From Salinispora vitiensis (GTDB lineage: Bacteria; Actinomycetota; Actinomycetes; Mycobacteriales; Micromonosporaceae): DNA of 64,000 nucleotides. The DNA lies in NCBI RefSeq assembly GCF_000378825.1, contig NZ_KB900388.1, positions 3,226,777-3,290,776 of the forward strand. The letters are read 5' to 3'. The notes below the pieces were generated by a model. The model was given only the letters and a program-made list of their open reading frames with translations, was not told where the DNA came from and made no database searches. Of this stretch, positions 37,032 through 46,947 are shown piece by piece; within the stretch, counting starts at the first letter, position 1; each line of letters begins with the position of its first letter. The translations under genes and the position numbers were made by a program.

Positions 37032-38177
37032 TCAGCTGGGTCGTACGTCGGCGGTCGTGCGCAGCAGGTGCCCGAGGCCGATGAGGGCCGCATCCGAGCC
37101 GGCGACGCTGGCCTCGATGGTCAGGGACTGGGTCATGGACGGTAGGCAGCGTTCGTAGAGCATTCCGCGGGTCGCCGCCACGTAGACGTCGAGGCTGGAC
37201 AGCACGCCGCCGATGACGATGGCGTCGGGGTTGAGGAAGTTGACCAGACCGGAGAGCGCCACGCCCAACAGTCCACCGGCGTGGCGCACCATGGTCACGA
37301 CGGTTGGGTCGGCGTCGCGGACCGCCGTGATGATGTCGGGGACGGTGGTCGCCGGTGAGCCCTGCTCGGCCAGCTGACGGGCCAGAGCGGCACCGCTGGC
37401 GACGGTCTCCAGGCAGCCCTGGCTGCCGCAGGAGCAATGCCGCTCGCCGCTGTCGGCTACCCGTACGTGGGTGACGTCGCCGCTGAGTCCGCGCCCGCCA
37501 CGGTGGATCTGTCCGCCGCTGACCAGACAGGCACCAATGCCGGTGCCGGCCTTGACGTAGATCATGTCGCCGGTTTCCCGACGCCGGGTGACGTACTCAC
37601 CCATCGCCGCCGCCTTGGCGTCGTTCTCGACGATCACCGGCACCTGGAAGCGGTCGGTGAGGTGGGCGCCGGCGTCGACGCCGCTCCAGCCGGGCATCCG
37701 GGCCGGGCCGACCAACCGCCCTCCCGGGAACCCCACCGGGCCGGGGAGGGCGACGCCGACCCCGAGCAGCGCCTGACCGGGAGCGGTCGCCGCCAAGAGG
37801 CGGGTGAAGGTGGCTCCCACCACGGCGAATACCTCCTCGGGCCCGACGGCGATGTCGATCGCCACCTCCTCGGTGGTGCGCAGTTCGCCGCCGGGCGTGC
37901 ACAGGCCCACCCGGGCGTGCCTGCCGCCGAGTTCCGCGACGGCCAGGACTCCTTTGGTCTCTCGCAGGCGCAGGATCCGGGGGGGTCGACCACCGGTGGA
38001 GCGGCCCATGCCCTCCTCGGCGAGGACACCCTCCTCCAGCAGTCGGCGTACCACGGCGGTGACGGTTGACGGCGCGACCTGCAGGGCCTCGACGAGGTCG
38101 GCGCGGGACGTGGCCGCACCGCTGGAGAGCAGGTCGAGGGTCTGATCGCGCAGCGTGGCGGAGATTGGTGGCTCCAA
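37032..38177 (-). CDS. ROK-family transcriptional repressor (NagC/XylR type)
   Basis: A 381-residue regulator with a winged HTH (about 1-65: SRADLVEALQVAPSTVTAVVRRLLEEG) joined to a ROK domain with the zinc motif CSCGSQGCLE. The N-terminal ATP-phosphate motif is degenerate (VAELGGRHARVG instead of DxGGT), as expected for a repressor without kinase activity. The start is an unusual TTG at 38177, supported by AGGGAGAGG just upstream on the minus strand. It is divergent from the ABC operon and leads its own operon with the M81 and ROK kinase genes. It probably represses both directions and responds to a sugar or sugar phosphate. Confidence 0.9.
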   Translation of the reverse strand: MEPPISATLRDQTLDLLSSGAATSRADLVEALQVAPSTVTAVVRRLLEEGVLAEEGMGRSTGGRPPRILRLRETKGVLAVAELGGRHARVGLCTPGGELRTTEEVAIDIAVGPEEVFAVVGATFTRLLAATAPGQALLGVGVALPGPVGFPGGRLVGPARMPGWSGVDAGAHLTDRFQVPVIVENDAKAAAMGEYVTRRRETGDMIYVKAGTGIGACLVSGGQIHRGGRGLSGDVTHVRVADSGERHCSCGSQGCLETVASGAALARQLAEQGSPATTVPDIITAVRDADPTVVTMVRHAGGLLGVALSGLVNFLNPDAIVIGGVLSSLDVYVAATRGMLYERCLPSMTQSLTIEASVAGSDAALIGLGHLLRTTADVRPS

Positions 38178-38344
38178 ACTTGCCTCTCCCTTGGTCGGGT
38201 GGTTCTCGAAGGCCCGCCCCAGTCGTGTCGCAGCTCAAAGTCGGGGGGTGGACTCCGGCCGCCCAGGCGAGGAGTAACGGTCAATGCTTCGGTGACTTCG
38301 ATCGTACACCGACCAAACTTAGTGAATGAAGTGGGTAATTTTCG

Positions 38345-38373
38345 TTGACGCACCACTTCCACCTGGATAGATT
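38345..38373 (+). promoter_or_regulatory. Promoter of the ABC transporter operon with flanking candidate operator
   Basis: TTGACG (38345-38350) and TAGATT (38368-38373) are separated by 17 bases, a near-consensus housekeeping promoter, 100 bases before the binding-protein start. AAGTGG at 38329-38334 and CCACTT at 38353-38358 form inverted arms bracketing the -35 box and could bind the divergent ROK repressor. The arms are only six bases, so the operator is tentative. Confidence 0.7.
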
Positions 38374-38473
38374 CTTCGCGTTGATCGCCGCGGCAGCGCC
38401 CGGCGGGGGTACCCGGCCCAAGGCGCCGGCACCCGGTGACGTAGGGGCACGCGCACATCACACGAGGAGACTC

Positions 38474-40276
38474 ATGACGAGCAGATTTCCCGGCCGCGCC
38501 CTGCGTGGCGCGGTGGCGGCAGCCGCCACGATCGCCCTCGGGGCAGGTCTGGTCGGCTGCGGTGACAACAGTGGATCGTCCAAGGGCGGCGGTAGTCAGG
38601 GCAAGGACACCGTGACAGTCGCCTTCCGTACCCCCAACTGGATCCTGCCGATCTCAGCGCCCGGCTTCACCCAGGGGGAGAACGCCATCTTCGGCCAGGC
38701 GCTCTATCGCCCCCTCTACCAGTACCGGCTAGACGGCACCGCGCAGTACAACATCGACCCACAGCGCTCGCTGGCCGAGCCGCCGCAGGTGAGCGACGAC
38801 GGCCGGACGCTGACGATCACGTTGAAGGACAACTCCTGGTCCGATGGCACGCCCATCACCACCAGCGACATCCAGTTCTGGTACGACCTGGTCACGGCGA
38901 ACAAGGACAAGTGGGCGTCCTACCGGGCCGGCGGCTTCCCCGACAACATCGACACGTGGTCGATCAAGGACGAGAAGACCTTCTCGATCACCACCACAAA
39001 GGTCTACAACACCGCGTGGTTCATCGACAACCAGCTCAACCGCATCACGCCCCTGCCCCAGCACGCCTGGAACAAGGACTCCGCGACCGCCGACGTGAGT
39101 GACCTCGCCAGCAGCCCGGAGGGCGCCAAGAAGGTCTTCGACTTCCTCACCGCCGCCGCGAAGGACCCCAAGACGTACGACTCCAACGAGCTGTGGCAGG
39201 TCACCAGCGGCGCGTGGAAGCTGGAGAAGTACGTACCCAACGGTGAGGTCACCCTCGCCGCCCAACCCAACTACTCCGGTACGGACAAGCCGAAGCTGTC
39301 CACGGTCGTGTTGCGGCCGTTCACCAGCGATGACGCCGAATTCAACGTGCTCCGCGCCGGCGACATCGACTACGGGTACGTGCCGGCGGCCAACATGTCC
39401 CAGACGAGCTACCTCGAGTCCAAGGGATACACGGTCTCACCGTGGTACGGCTGGTCGATCACCTACCTCCAGCTCAACTACAACAACCCGAAGTCCGGCG
39501 TGCTGTTCCAGCAGCCCTACCTTCGGCAGTCGCTGCAGATGCTCATCGACCAGCCGACGATCAGCGAGGTCATCTGGTCGGACACCGCCGCGCCGACCTG
39601 CGGCCCGGTGCCGGCCAAACCCGGCACCAACACCGACACCGCCCGGTGCGTGTACTCCTTCGACCCGGCCAAGGCCAAGGAACTGCTGGAGAGCCACGGC
39701 TGGAAGGTAACCCCGGACGGGCAGACCACCTGCCAGTCGCCGGGCACCGGCCCGAACCAGTGCGGCGAGGGAATCGCCGCCGGCACCCCGCTCGAGTTCA
39801 CGGTGACCAGCCAGACCGGGTTCGCCGCCACGACCAAGATGTTCGCCGAGATCAAGTCACAGATGGCCAAGCTCGGTATCCAGCTGACCATCAAGGAGGT
39901 GCCCGACTCGGTCGCGGTAACGCCAGCCTGTGAGCCGACCGAGGCGAGCTGCTCCTGGGACATGTCCTTCTTCGGCTCGCAGGGCAGCTGGTACTACCCG
40001 GCCTTCGCCAGCGGCGAGCGGCTCTTCGCCACCGACGCCCCGGTGAACCTGGGCAGCTACAGCAACCCGGAGGCGGACAAGCTCATCGAGGCCACCCAGT
40101 TCGCCGGCGACGAGAGCGCGCTCATGGCGTACAACGACTTCCTGGCCAAGGACCTGCCCGTGCTGTGGATGCCGAACCCGGTGTACCAGGTCTCGGCGTA
40201 CCGCTCCGGTCTGCAGGGCGTCGAGCCGCAGGACCCGATGAACCTCATGTACTTCCAGGACTGGTCCTGGAAGTAG
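38474..40276 (+). CDS. ABC transporter substrate-binding lipoprotein, peptide/nickel (SBP_bac_5) family
   Basis: Extracytoplasmic solute-binding protein of 600 residues. A signal peptide ends at lipobox LVGCG, then comes a GS-rich linker and the family-5 binding fold with ALYRPLYQY, TLKDNSWSDGTPITTSDIQFW and VTGYVP-like later blocks. ATG at 38474 has GAGGAGA at 38464-38470; the frame is open to 38345 but that would begin inside the promoter. Family-5 proteins bind oligopeptides, but also oligosaccharides, muropeptides and other ligands. It is the first gene of the operon. Confidence 0.93.
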   Translation: MTSRFPGRALRGAVAAAATIALGAGLVGCGDNSGSSKGGGSQGKDTVTVAFRTPNWILPISAPGFTQGENAIFGQALYRPLYQYRLDGTAQYNIDPQRSLAEPPQVSDDGRTLTITLKDNSWSDGTPITTSDIQFWYDLVTANKDKWASYRAGGFPDNIDTWSIKDEKTFSITTTKVYNTAWFIDNQLNRITPLPQHAWNKDSATADVSDLASSPEGAKKVFDFLTAAAKDPKTYDSNELWQVTSGAWKLEKYVPNGEVTLAAQPNYSGTDKPKLSTVVLRPFTSDDAEFNVLRAGDIDYGYVPAANMSQTSYLESKGYTVSPWYGWSITYLQLNYNNPKSGVLFQQPYLRQSLQMLIDQPTISEVIWSDTAAPTCGPVPAKPGTNTDTARCVYSFDPAKAKELLESHGWKVTPDGQTTCQSPGTGPNQCGEGIAAGTPLEFTVTSQTGFAATTKMFAEIKSQMAKLGIQLTIKEVPDSVAVTPACEPTEASCSWDMSFFGSQGSWYYPAFASGERLFATDAPVNLGSYSNPEADKLIEATQFAGDESALMAYNDFLAKDLPVLWMPNPVYQVSAYRSGLQGVEPQDPMNLMYFQDWSWK

Positions 40277-40349
40277 CCCGCTGATCGTCCCGGTCCCGGC
40301 GACGCGCCGCGCGTCGTCGGGGCCCCGACCAGGGAGAGGAAGCCGCACA

Positions 40350-41309
40350 GTGGCCCGGTACCTCATCGCACGTCTGGGACAGGCGCTCATCGTCATCGTG
40401 CTCGTCACGGTGATCGCGTTCGTCATCTTGCACCTGCTGCCCGGGGGCGCCGCACGGGCCACCCTCGGCAAGGAGGCAACACTGGCGCAGCTGGCGGCGT
40501 TCAACCACGAGATGGGCTACGACCGGCCGTTGATCCAGCAGTACGGCATGTACGTGCAACGCCTGCTGCAGGGCGACCTCGGCTACTCCTACCAGCTCAA
40601 CCAGTCTGTCCTCGAGGCGATCGAACAGCGGCTCCCCAAGACGATGCTGCTGTCGCTGCTGTCAACCCTGGTCGCCGTCGTGTTGGCGATCCCGCTCGGC
40701 GTGCTCCAGGCGATCCGCCGCAACCGCTGGCCCGACTACGCCATCACCGCACTGTCGCTGCTGGCGTACGCCACGCCCATCTTCTTTCTCGGCCTCATGA
40801 TGATCATCGTCTTCTCGCAGGTCTGGCCGATCCTGCCCCCGGAGGCGCCGCAGGGGTTCACGGTTGCCGAGTTGCTCGCCGATCCGGCCGGGCTGGTCCT
40901 GCCCACGGCCACCCTCGCCATCGTCACCATCGCGGTCTACGCGCGGTACGTACGCTCCTCGATGATCGACAACCTGAACGAGAACTACGTACGCACCGCC
41001 CGCAGCAAAGGGCTCTCCGAGCGACGGGTGGTGCTGCGGCACACCCTGCGCAACGGGCTGTTCCCGGTCATCACGCTGCTCGGGATGTACCTGCCCGCGC
41101 TGTTCAGCGGGGCGCTGGTCGTCGAGTCGCTGTTCAACTTCCCCGGGATGGGCCAGTTGTTCTGGCAGGCGGCGCTGAAGCGCGACTTCCCGATCCTGCT
41201 CGGGGTCACCGTCATCATCTCGATCGCCACCGTCGTCGGCGCGCTGGTCGCCGACCTGCTCTACGCCGCCGTTGACCCCCGAGTCCGACTCCGTGGGAGC
41301 GCCACATGA
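40350..41309 (+). CDS. ABC transporter permease (DppB type)
   Basis: Inner-membrane permease of 319 residues with six helices and the N-terminal MARYLIARLGQALIVI block of the DppB/OppB family. The EAA-like loop ENYVRTARSKGLSERRVVLRHTLRNGL contacts the ATPase. GTG at 40350 is preceded by GGAGAGGA with 9-base spacing. Its stop overlaps the next permease (ATGA). Confidence 0.95.
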   Translation: MARYLIARLGQALIVIVLVTVIAFVILHLLPGGAARATLGKEATLAQLAAFNHEMGYDRPLIQQYGMYVQRLLQGDLGYSYQLNQSVLEAIEQRLPKTMLLSLLSTLVAVVLAIPLGVLQAIRRNRWPDYAITALSLLAYATPIFFLGLMMIIVFSQVWPILPPEAPQGFTVAELLADPAGLVLPTATLAIVTIAVYARYVRSSMIDNLNENYVRTARSKGLSERRVVLRHTLRNGLFPVITLLGMYLPALFSGALVVESLFNFPGMGQLFWQAALKRDFPILLGVTVIISIATVVGALVADLLYAAVDPRVRLRGSAT

Positions 41310-42208
41310 GCACGCTGTCCGAAGCGGTCGGCCCGGCCGAGCCAAACGACACACCACCGCGTGGCCTCTGGCGGCAGGGGCTCATCGTCTTCTGCGAGAA
41401 CCGGCTTGCCCTGGTGGGACTGGGCCTGTTCGTCCTGCTGGCCGCGGTTTGCTTCCTCGGACCGCTGGTCTACCAGACCGACCAAGTACACACGGACCTC
41501 ACCGCCGTATACCGGGCCCCGGGCGAGCAGGGACATCTGCTCGGCACCGACGGGGTCGGCTACGACCAGCTGGGGCGGCTGATGCTCGGCGGGCAGACCT
41601 CCATCATCGTCGGACTGGCCGCCGGGGTCCTCGCCACCATCGTCGGCACGCTCCTCGGTGCCATCGCCGGCTTCTTCGGCGGTTGGGTGGACGCCGCGGT
41701 GATGCGCCTTGTCGACGCGATGATGTCGATCCCCTCGTTGTTCCTGTTCATGCTGCTCGCCGCCATCGTCACGCCGAGCGCGCCGATGCTCATCCTCATC
41801 ATCGGCGCCTTCGCCTGGCTGGGCCCGGCCCGGCTCGTGCGGGGCGAGGCACTGACGCTGCGCTCCCGCGAGTACGTCCAGGCGATGCGCGGGATGGGCG
41901 GCACGGGCGGCCGTGCGGTCCGCCGACACATCATCCCCAACGCCATCGGCACGGTTATCGTCAACGCCACCTTCCAGGTCGCCGACGCCATCCTCTACGT
42001 CGCCTACCTGTCCTTCCTCGGCCTCGGCATCCCCCCGCCGGCGGCGAACTGGGGCGGCATGCTCTCCGATGGTCTCGCGGACACCTACAGCGGCCACTGG
42101 TGGCTTTTATACCCGCCCGGGATCGCCATCATCCTCATCGTCCTCGCCTTCAACTTCATCGGTGACGGACTCAGGGACGCCTTCGAGGTTCGCCTCCGGC
42201 GACGCTAG
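41306..42208 (+). CDS. ABC transporter permease (DppC type)
   Basis: Second permease, 300 residues, with the N-terminal cytoplasmic extension, first helix and DppC signature LLGTDGVGYDQLGRLMLGGQTS-type block. The EAA-like loop reads REYVQAMRGMGGTGGRAVRRHIIPNA. Together with the DppB-type protein it forms the pore for the ligand delivered by the lipoprotein. ATGA overlap upstream; 12 bases before the ATPase gene. Confidence 0.95.
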   Translation: MSTLSEAVGPAEPNDTPPRGLWRQGLIVFCENRLALVGLGLFVLLAAVCFLGPLVYQTDQVHTDLTAVYRAPGEQGHLLGTDGVGYDQLGRLMLGGQTSIIVGLAAGVLATIVGTLLGAIAGFFGGWVDAAVMRLVDAMMSIPSLFLFMLLAAIVTPSAPMLILIIGAFAWLGPARLVRGEALTLRSREYVQAMRGMGGTGGRAVRRHIIPNAIGTVIVNATFQVADAILYVAYLSFLGLGIPPPAANWGGMLSDGLADTYSGHWWLLYPPGIAIILIVLAFNFIGDGLRDAFEVRLRRR

Positions 42209-42220
42209 CAGGAGCAGAGA

Positions 42221-44374
42221 ATGAGCGAATCGATCGGTCCAACCGCCCGGCACTCCGCGCCGGCCGGGCAAGCGGCAGCCGGCCGGCCCCTGCTGGAGCT
42301 ACGTGACCTCGACACCGACATCGCGCTGCGCCGGGGCACGGTACACGCCCTCGACGCGATCAGTCTCGACGTCGCACCGGGGCAGACCCTCGGCGTTGTG
42401 GGCGAGTCCGGCAGCGGCAAGACGATGACCGCACTGTCGATCATGGGCCTGCTTCCGCCCGGCGGTCGCGTCGCCGGTGGGCAGATTCTGTTCGAGGGAC
42501 GGGATCTACGCTCGTTGCCAACCGATGAGGTGCGCCGGATCCGAGGTGTCCGGATGGGCATGGTCTTCCAGGATCCGCTCACCTCGCTCAACCCCACCAT
42601 TCGCGTCGGCGCCCAGGTGGCCGAACCGCTGCGCGTACACAAACGGGTCGGCCGGGCGGAGGCCAGGGACCGGGCCATCGAGATCCTGCGCCGGGTCGGG
42701 ATGCCGCGGCCGGAACGGATCGTCGACAACTATCCACACGAGCTGTCCGGCGGTATGCGGCAACGGGTCGCCATCGCCATGGCTCTGGTCTGCTCACCAA
42801 GCCTGCTGATCGCCGACGAACCGACCACCGCACTCGACGTCACCACCCAGCGGCAGATCCTCGAACTCATCGACGACCTCCGGGAAGAGTTCGGGATGGC
42901 CGTCATCCTGGTCACCCACGACCTCGGGGTGATCGCCGGCCGGGCGGACCGGGTAGCCGTCATGTACGCCGGCCGGATCGTGGAGACCGCGGCTACCGAG
43001 CAGCTGTTCCACGCACCCCGGCACCGCTACACCGAGGCCCTGATGCGGGCGCTACCCGAGTCGGCCCTCCGGGACAGCGGCGGACACGACCGCCTGATCA
43101 GCATCCCGGGATTGCCACCGGACCTGTCCGGCCCCCTGACCGGATGCCGGTTCGCGGCCCGGTGTGCGTATGTCAGCGACGAATGCCGGACCACCGACCC
43201 GTCCCTGATCCCGGGCACCCATCAGCACGCGTGTCTGCACCCGGTACCCACGCCCGCCGGGGCAGCCACGGGGCCGGCCCCGACACAGGTCGAACCGGCG
43301 GCGAAGCCGGCGCAGGTCGAACCGACGACAGAGCCGGTCACCGCGGCGCCGGCCGACGTCGCGGAGCTGCCGGTCCTGTCGGTGCGGAACCTGGTCAAGA
43401 ACTACCCGGTGCGCGGCCGTGGGCTGCTGCGCCGGGCAGCCGGGCAGGTCAGTGCGGTGGCCGACGTCTCCTTCGAGGTCAGGCCCGGGGAGACCTTCGG
43501 GCTCGTCGGTGAATCCGGCTGCGGCAAGTCCACCGTGGGACGGCTCTCCGTCGGCCTGGAACGACCCTCCGCCGGACAGATCGTGTTGGACGGTACGGAT
43601 CTCACCGACCTCACCGGCCGGGAACGACGCCGGATGCACCGGCAGGTCCAACTCATGTTCCAGGACAGCTACGCCGCGATGAACCCCCGGATGCGGGTTG
43701 ACGCCATCCTCGCCGAACCACTCGAGATCCAAAAGGTGGGTGACAGTGCGGCGCGGCAGGCCCGGATCGCCACTCTCCTCGACCAGGTGGGGTTGTCCCG
43801 ACGCGCGCTGGAACGCTACCCCCACGAGTTCTCCGGCGGTCAGCTCCAGCGGATCGGACTGGCCCGGTCGCTGGCGTTGCACCCCCGGCTGATCGTCGGC
43901 GACGAGCCGGTGAGCGCGCTGGACGTGTCGATCCAGGCGCAGGTGCTCAACCTGATGCGGGACCTGCAGCGCGAACTCGGTCTGGCGTACATCTTCATCA
44001 GCCATGATCTGTCCGTGGTCGACTACATGGCAGACCGGATCGGTGTGATGTACCTCGGCAAGCTCGTCGAGATCGGGCCAGCCCGGGAAGTGGTGCGGGC
44101 GGCCCGGCACCCGTACACGCAGGCACTTGTCGACGCGGTCCCGTCCATCGCGCCGGATCGGGCAGCCACTCGCGACGGCACGACCATCCGGGGCGAGCTT
44201 CCCAGCGCCCTCGACCCACCCACCGGGTGCCGATTCCGTACGCGCTGCCCCCGCGCGGCGGACATCTGCACAACGGAGCCCCCGCTGGCCGGCGGCCGGC
44301 ACCAGGTGGCCTGCCACCTGCCGCTACGCCCGGAGCCGACCGGCACGCCCACCCAGGTCCAGGCCGTCGGATGA
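42221..44374 (+). CDS. Fused double ABC ATPase (DppD-DppF type)
   Basis: A 717-residue fusion of the two ATPases that are separate proteins in most Dpp/Opp systems. The first domain has Walker A GESGSGKT near residue 60 and signature ELSGGMRQR; the second has Walker A GESGCGKS near 427 and signature EFSGGQLQR. Each is followed by the oligopeptide C-terminal cysteine motif ([15 protein letters not shown] and [15 protein letters not shown]), which in relatives holds an iron-sulfur or metal site. A Pro/Ala/Glu-rich linker separates the halves. AGGAG lies 6 bases before ATG 42221. The stop overlaps the cutC start. Confidence 0.95.
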   Translation: MSESIGPTARHSAPAGQAAAGRPLLELRDLDTDIALRRGTVHALDAISLDVAPGQTLGVVGESGSGKTMTALSIMGLLPPGGRVAGGQILFEGRDLRSLPTDEVRRIRGVRMGMVFQDPLTSLNPTIRVGAQVAEPLRVHKRVGRAEARDRAIEILRRVGMPRPERIVDNYPHELSGGMRQRVAIAMALVCSPSLLIADEPTTALDVTTQRQILELIDDLREEFGMAVILVTHDLGVIAGRADRVAVMYAGRIVETAATEQLFHAPRHRYTEALMRALPESALRDSGGHDRLISIPGLPPDLSGPLTGCRFAARCAYVSDECRTTDPSLIPGTHQHACLHPVPTPAGAATGPAPTQVEPAAKPAQVEPTTEPVTAAPADVAELPVLSVRNLVKNYPVRGRGLLRRAAGQVSAVADVSFEVRPGETFGLVGESGCGKSTVGRLSVGLERPSAGQIVLDGTDLTDLTGRERRRMHRQVQLMFQDSYAAMNPRMRVDAILAEPLEIQKVGDSAARQARIATLLDQVGLSRRALERYPHEFSGGQLQRIGLARSLALHPRLIVGDEPVSALDVSIQAQVLNLMRDLQRELGLAYIFISHDLSVVDYMADRIGVMYLGKLVEIGPAREVVRAARHPYTQALVDAVPSIAPDRAATRDGTTIRGELPSALDPPTGCRFRTRCPRAADICTTEPPLAGGRHQVACHLPLRPEPTGTPTQVQAVG

Positions 44375-45078
44375 CCACGGTGGAAATCTGCGTCAGTGAT
44401 GTGCCGACCGCACTGGTGGCTGAGGCGGCCGGGGCCGACCGGCTGGAGCTCTGTGCCGACCTCGGCCAGGGCGGCACCACGCCGAGCCTGGGGACGGTTG
44501 AGGTCGCCTTGCGTACGCTGCGTGCGGCCGATTTGCGCGTCATGATCAGGCCCCGCGGCGGTGACTTCCGGGTGAGCGAGCTCGAACAGCAGGTCATGCT
44601 CGCCGACATCGCGGCCCTCCGCGCCCTGCCCAACCCAAACGGTCTCACGGTCGGCGTGGTGGTCGGCGCGCTCACCCCCGACGGCGGCCTCGACCTGGCC
44701 GTGCTGCGGGACCTGATCGAGGCGGCGGGGCCGTTGCCGGTGACCGTACACAAGGCATTCGACGAGGTCGACGACCAGCTCGCGGCGATCGACGAGGTCA
44801 TCGACCTCGGGGCGGATGCGGTGCTCACCTCGGGCGCGGCGAGCACCGCGCTGACCGGTGCCGCCCGGATCGCCGCGCTGCGGCAGCGGGCCGGCGATCG
44901 GCTTCGGGTGATCGCCGCCGGCGGTATCCGCTCGCACAACGTCCGGCAGGTGCTCGCCGAAACCGGGGTACGGGAGGTGCACCTACGCGCGCCCGTCCGG
45001 CGCGACGGGCGCGAGGCGACCGACGGCGATGAGGTAAGCCGCCTCCTCAGCGCCGTACGCGGTGAACGGACGCGCTGA
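44371..45078 (+). CDS. cutC: CutC family TIM-barrel protein
   Basis: A 235-residue TIM barrel of the CutC family with EICVSDVPTALVAEAAGADRLELCADL at the start, then VMIRPRGGDF and VTVHKAFDEV, and the C-terminal VIAAGGIRSHNV. The family was named for copper homeostasis, but that role is doubtful; clustering with sugar and peptide uptake genes here argues for an enzyme acting on the imported compound. It is coupled to the ATPase gene by ATGA. The 3' end of this gene has a 94%-identical partial copy at 48639. Confidence 0.9.
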   Translation: MTTVEICVSDVPTALVAEAAGADRLELCADLGQGGTTPSLGTVEVALRTLRAADLRVMIRPRGGDFRVSELEQQVMLADIAALRALPNPNGLTVGVVVGALTPDGGLDLAVLRDLIEAAGPLPVTVHKAFDEVDDQLAAIDEVIDLGADAVLTSGAASTALTGAARIAALRQRAGDRLRVIAAGGIRSHNVRQVLAETGVREVHLRAPVRRDGREATDGDEVSRLLSAVRGERTR

Positions 45079-45095
45079 TCGCCGGTCCAGCTCAT
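45079..45095 (-). pseudogene. Remnant of a HAD gene 3' end next to cutC
   Basis: The bases just after the cutC stop match 48729-48745, part of the C-terminal coding region of the HAD phosphatase gene (residues ELDRAIS), apart from one missing base. The remnant implies that a HAD gene once followed this cutC copy. Confidence 0.55.
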
Positions 45096-45150
45096 AGCTG
45101 TCGCTGATTGGAGGCGCAGCTCGGGTGCCTTCCGACGTTTCGGATTCCCG

Positions 45151-45191
45151 AAGGGCCCGCTCCCACCGGGTTACGGCAGGAACGGGCCCTT
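45151..45191. terminator. Bidirectional terminator between cutC and the beta-helix gene
   Basis: Perfect 9-base arms AAGGGCCCG (45151-45159) and CGGGCCCTT (45183-45191) enclose a 23-base loop between convergent genes. A run of T follows on the plus strand. Confidence 0.75.
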
Positions 45192-45214
45192 TCGAGCTCA
45201 GCGTGAGCAGGCCG

Positions 45215-46642
45215 CTATCCGGCGCAGCCAGGCACGTTGACGCAGTTGTTTGGTCGATTCTTGATGACGACCGTACCGGTGGCCGGGTTCAGGTTCACCG
45301 TACCCGCCACGTTGAGGATGCCCCCGCCGTTACCGGTGGCGATATTCTTGACAATCTTCGTGTTGAACAAGTTGACGGTGGCCATCCCGCCTACTCCGAT
45401 GTTGAATATCCCACCCCCCGATACGCTTTGGTTGGCCGTGATCAGGGTGTTTCGGACAACTACTGTGGAGTCGAAGGCAAGGGCCGAGTTGACGATCCCG
45501 CCACCGTTCGCGCCCGGCGCGACGTTACCCGCGATCTTGCTGTCTTCGACGGTGACCGCAGCTGTTTCCGTGAGGGCCTGGATACTGAGGCCGCCACCCT
45601 GAAGGGCTGCGGTGTTGTCGGTGGCGGTGACCCGCCGCACGGTCAACATTCCCCCTTCGGCGAAGACCCCACCACCGTTGCTACCGGTGTTGTTGGTGAT
45701 GGTGGAGTCGGTGAGGGTGACGGTCGCGTTGAAGCTACCGACTCCTCCGCCGGCGTCACCGGTGCGATTGCCGCTGACGGTGCTGCCGGTCACGAGGGTC
45801 GTGCTACCAGGTGAACCGCCGATACCGCCGCCGGAGCCGGCAGCGTTGTTGACCGTGTTCGCGGTGACGGAGGTCTTTTCGACGGTGAGCAGACCGTCAT
45901 TGTCGATTCCTCCACCCACGCTTTCCGCGATGTTACGACCGATCGTGGAGTGCTTGGTGGTGGTGATGCCGTCGTTGGCGATGCCACCGCCCCTACTGCT
46001 GGCGATATTGCGGGTGACGGCGCTTTTCATGACGGTCAACGCTCCACCGGTGTTGACGAGCACTCCCCCACCGTCACCGTCGGCCTGCCCGCCGGTGACT
46101 TCCAGGTGGTTGAGGGTGAGGTCACCACCGGCATCGACGGCGAAAATGCGAAACTCTTCAACGGCGGCGGCACGGGTGATGGTGGTGTGTTTACCGCCGT
46201 TCAGGGTGATGGGGGTGGTGATCGCGGGCAGGCCGGCACCGTCGATGTTGGTCGTGAGGGTGTAGGTGCACTTCTCGGCGAGGTCGAGCACGGCACCGCC
46301 GCGAGCGTTGGCGAGGGTGATCGCGGCGATCAGCTTGTCCGCATCACAGGGCACCGGGATCCCCTCGGGTTTCTCCGCCTTCCGCCCCTTGTCGGACTTG
46401 CCCTTGTCTGACTTACCCTTGCCGGGCTCGTCCCCGCTACGACGGTCGTCGGCGGCGGGTTGCTCGTTGGCGGAGGCGAGGGGACGTCCGGCCGCCTCAG
46501 CGGCCGGGGCGGCGACACCGACCGTGGTGAGAGCCAGTCCGGTCACCCCGGCCAGCCCCACAGTCCATCGCCACCGCGCCCTCGCACGCCCCTGGTCGGG
46601 GCGTACCGGTTCGGGTCCGGGTGTGTGGTCCTGATGGTTCAT
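45215..46642 (-). CDS. Secreted right-handed beta-helix repeat protein (paralogue 1)
   Basis: A 475-residue exported protein. After a basic N-terminus comes a hydrophobic signal segment (about 27-50), a charged Lys/Asp/Gly linker (about 70-93, with a KSDKGKSDKG repeat), the block PVPCDADKLIAAITLANARGG, and then about 300 residues of GGG(I/V)-N/D turns (GGGVLVNTGG, GGGIANDG, GGGIDNDG, GGGVFAEGG) typical of parallel beta-helices. The end NRPNNCVNVPGCAG has a cysteine pair. No catalytic motif or wall anchor was recognised; adhesin or polysaccharide-binding roles are possible. It is a tandem paralogue of the next gene, same length. Confidence 0.85.
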   Translation of the reverse strand: MNHQDHTPGPEPVRPDQGRARARWRWTVGLAGVTGLALTTVGVAAPAAEAAGRPLASANEQPAADDRRSGDEPGKGKSDKGKSDKGRKAEKPEGIPVPCDADKLIAAITLANARGGAVLDLAEKCTYTLTTNIDGAGLPAITTPITLNGGKHTTITRAAAVEEFRIFAVDAGGDLTLNHLEVTGGQADGDGGGVLVNTGGALTVMKSAVTRNIASSRGGGIANDGITTTKHSTIGRNIAESVGGGIDNDGLLTVEKTSVTANTVNNAAGSGGGIGGSPGSTTLVTGSTVSGNRTGDAGGGVGSFNATVTLTDSTITNNTGSNGGGVFAEGGMLTVRRVTATDNTAALQGGGLSIQALTETAAVTVEDSKIAGNVAPGANGGGIVNSALAFDSTVVVRNTLITANQSVSGGGIFNIGVGGMATVNLFNTKIVKNIATGNGGGILNVAGTVNLNPATGTVVIKNRPNNCVNVPGCAG

Positions 46643-46947
46643 CGCAATCCTGGTGTCCTTCCCCCGTGAACGGCGAGAAGCTTCGCCGCCCGGGGGCAGA
46701 CCGGGGTGGCGCTCCTCGGCTACCAGAAGGCGGTAGCAACCACCACGAGCAAAACGGACTTAACCCCCCAAACAGCCCATAATGCGAGTAATGCCCACCA
46801 AAGGGATCTCGGCTCTCGTCACGGCCTGCGGAGACACACCGGGCTGGAGGGGCACGACAGCCGCGCCCGGTCACGGCCGACGCCGCCCGGAGTCAGGGCG
46901 AGCACCCGCCCTCGGCGACCTCGACGAGTTCCGGCCCGCGATCACCC
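46643..46947 (-). promoter_or_regulatory. Leader and promoter region of beta-helix paralogue 1
   Basis: The 305 bases between the paralogues contain no gene. The part next to the start (46643-46752) resembles 48376-48480 in front of paralogue 2. A 17-base block is identical (46655-46671 and 48388-48404), including AAGGA as ribosome site, and a GCTACC...GGTAGC hairpin is visible on the minus strand. Either a shared regulatory leader or simply duplicated DNA. Confidence 0.5.

Noticed and set aside
46643..46760. Leader of the beta-helix genes as a known c-di-AMP or c-di-GMP riboswitch
   Set aside because: The characteristic conserved cores of those riboswitches could not be matched; similarity may come only from tandem duplication.
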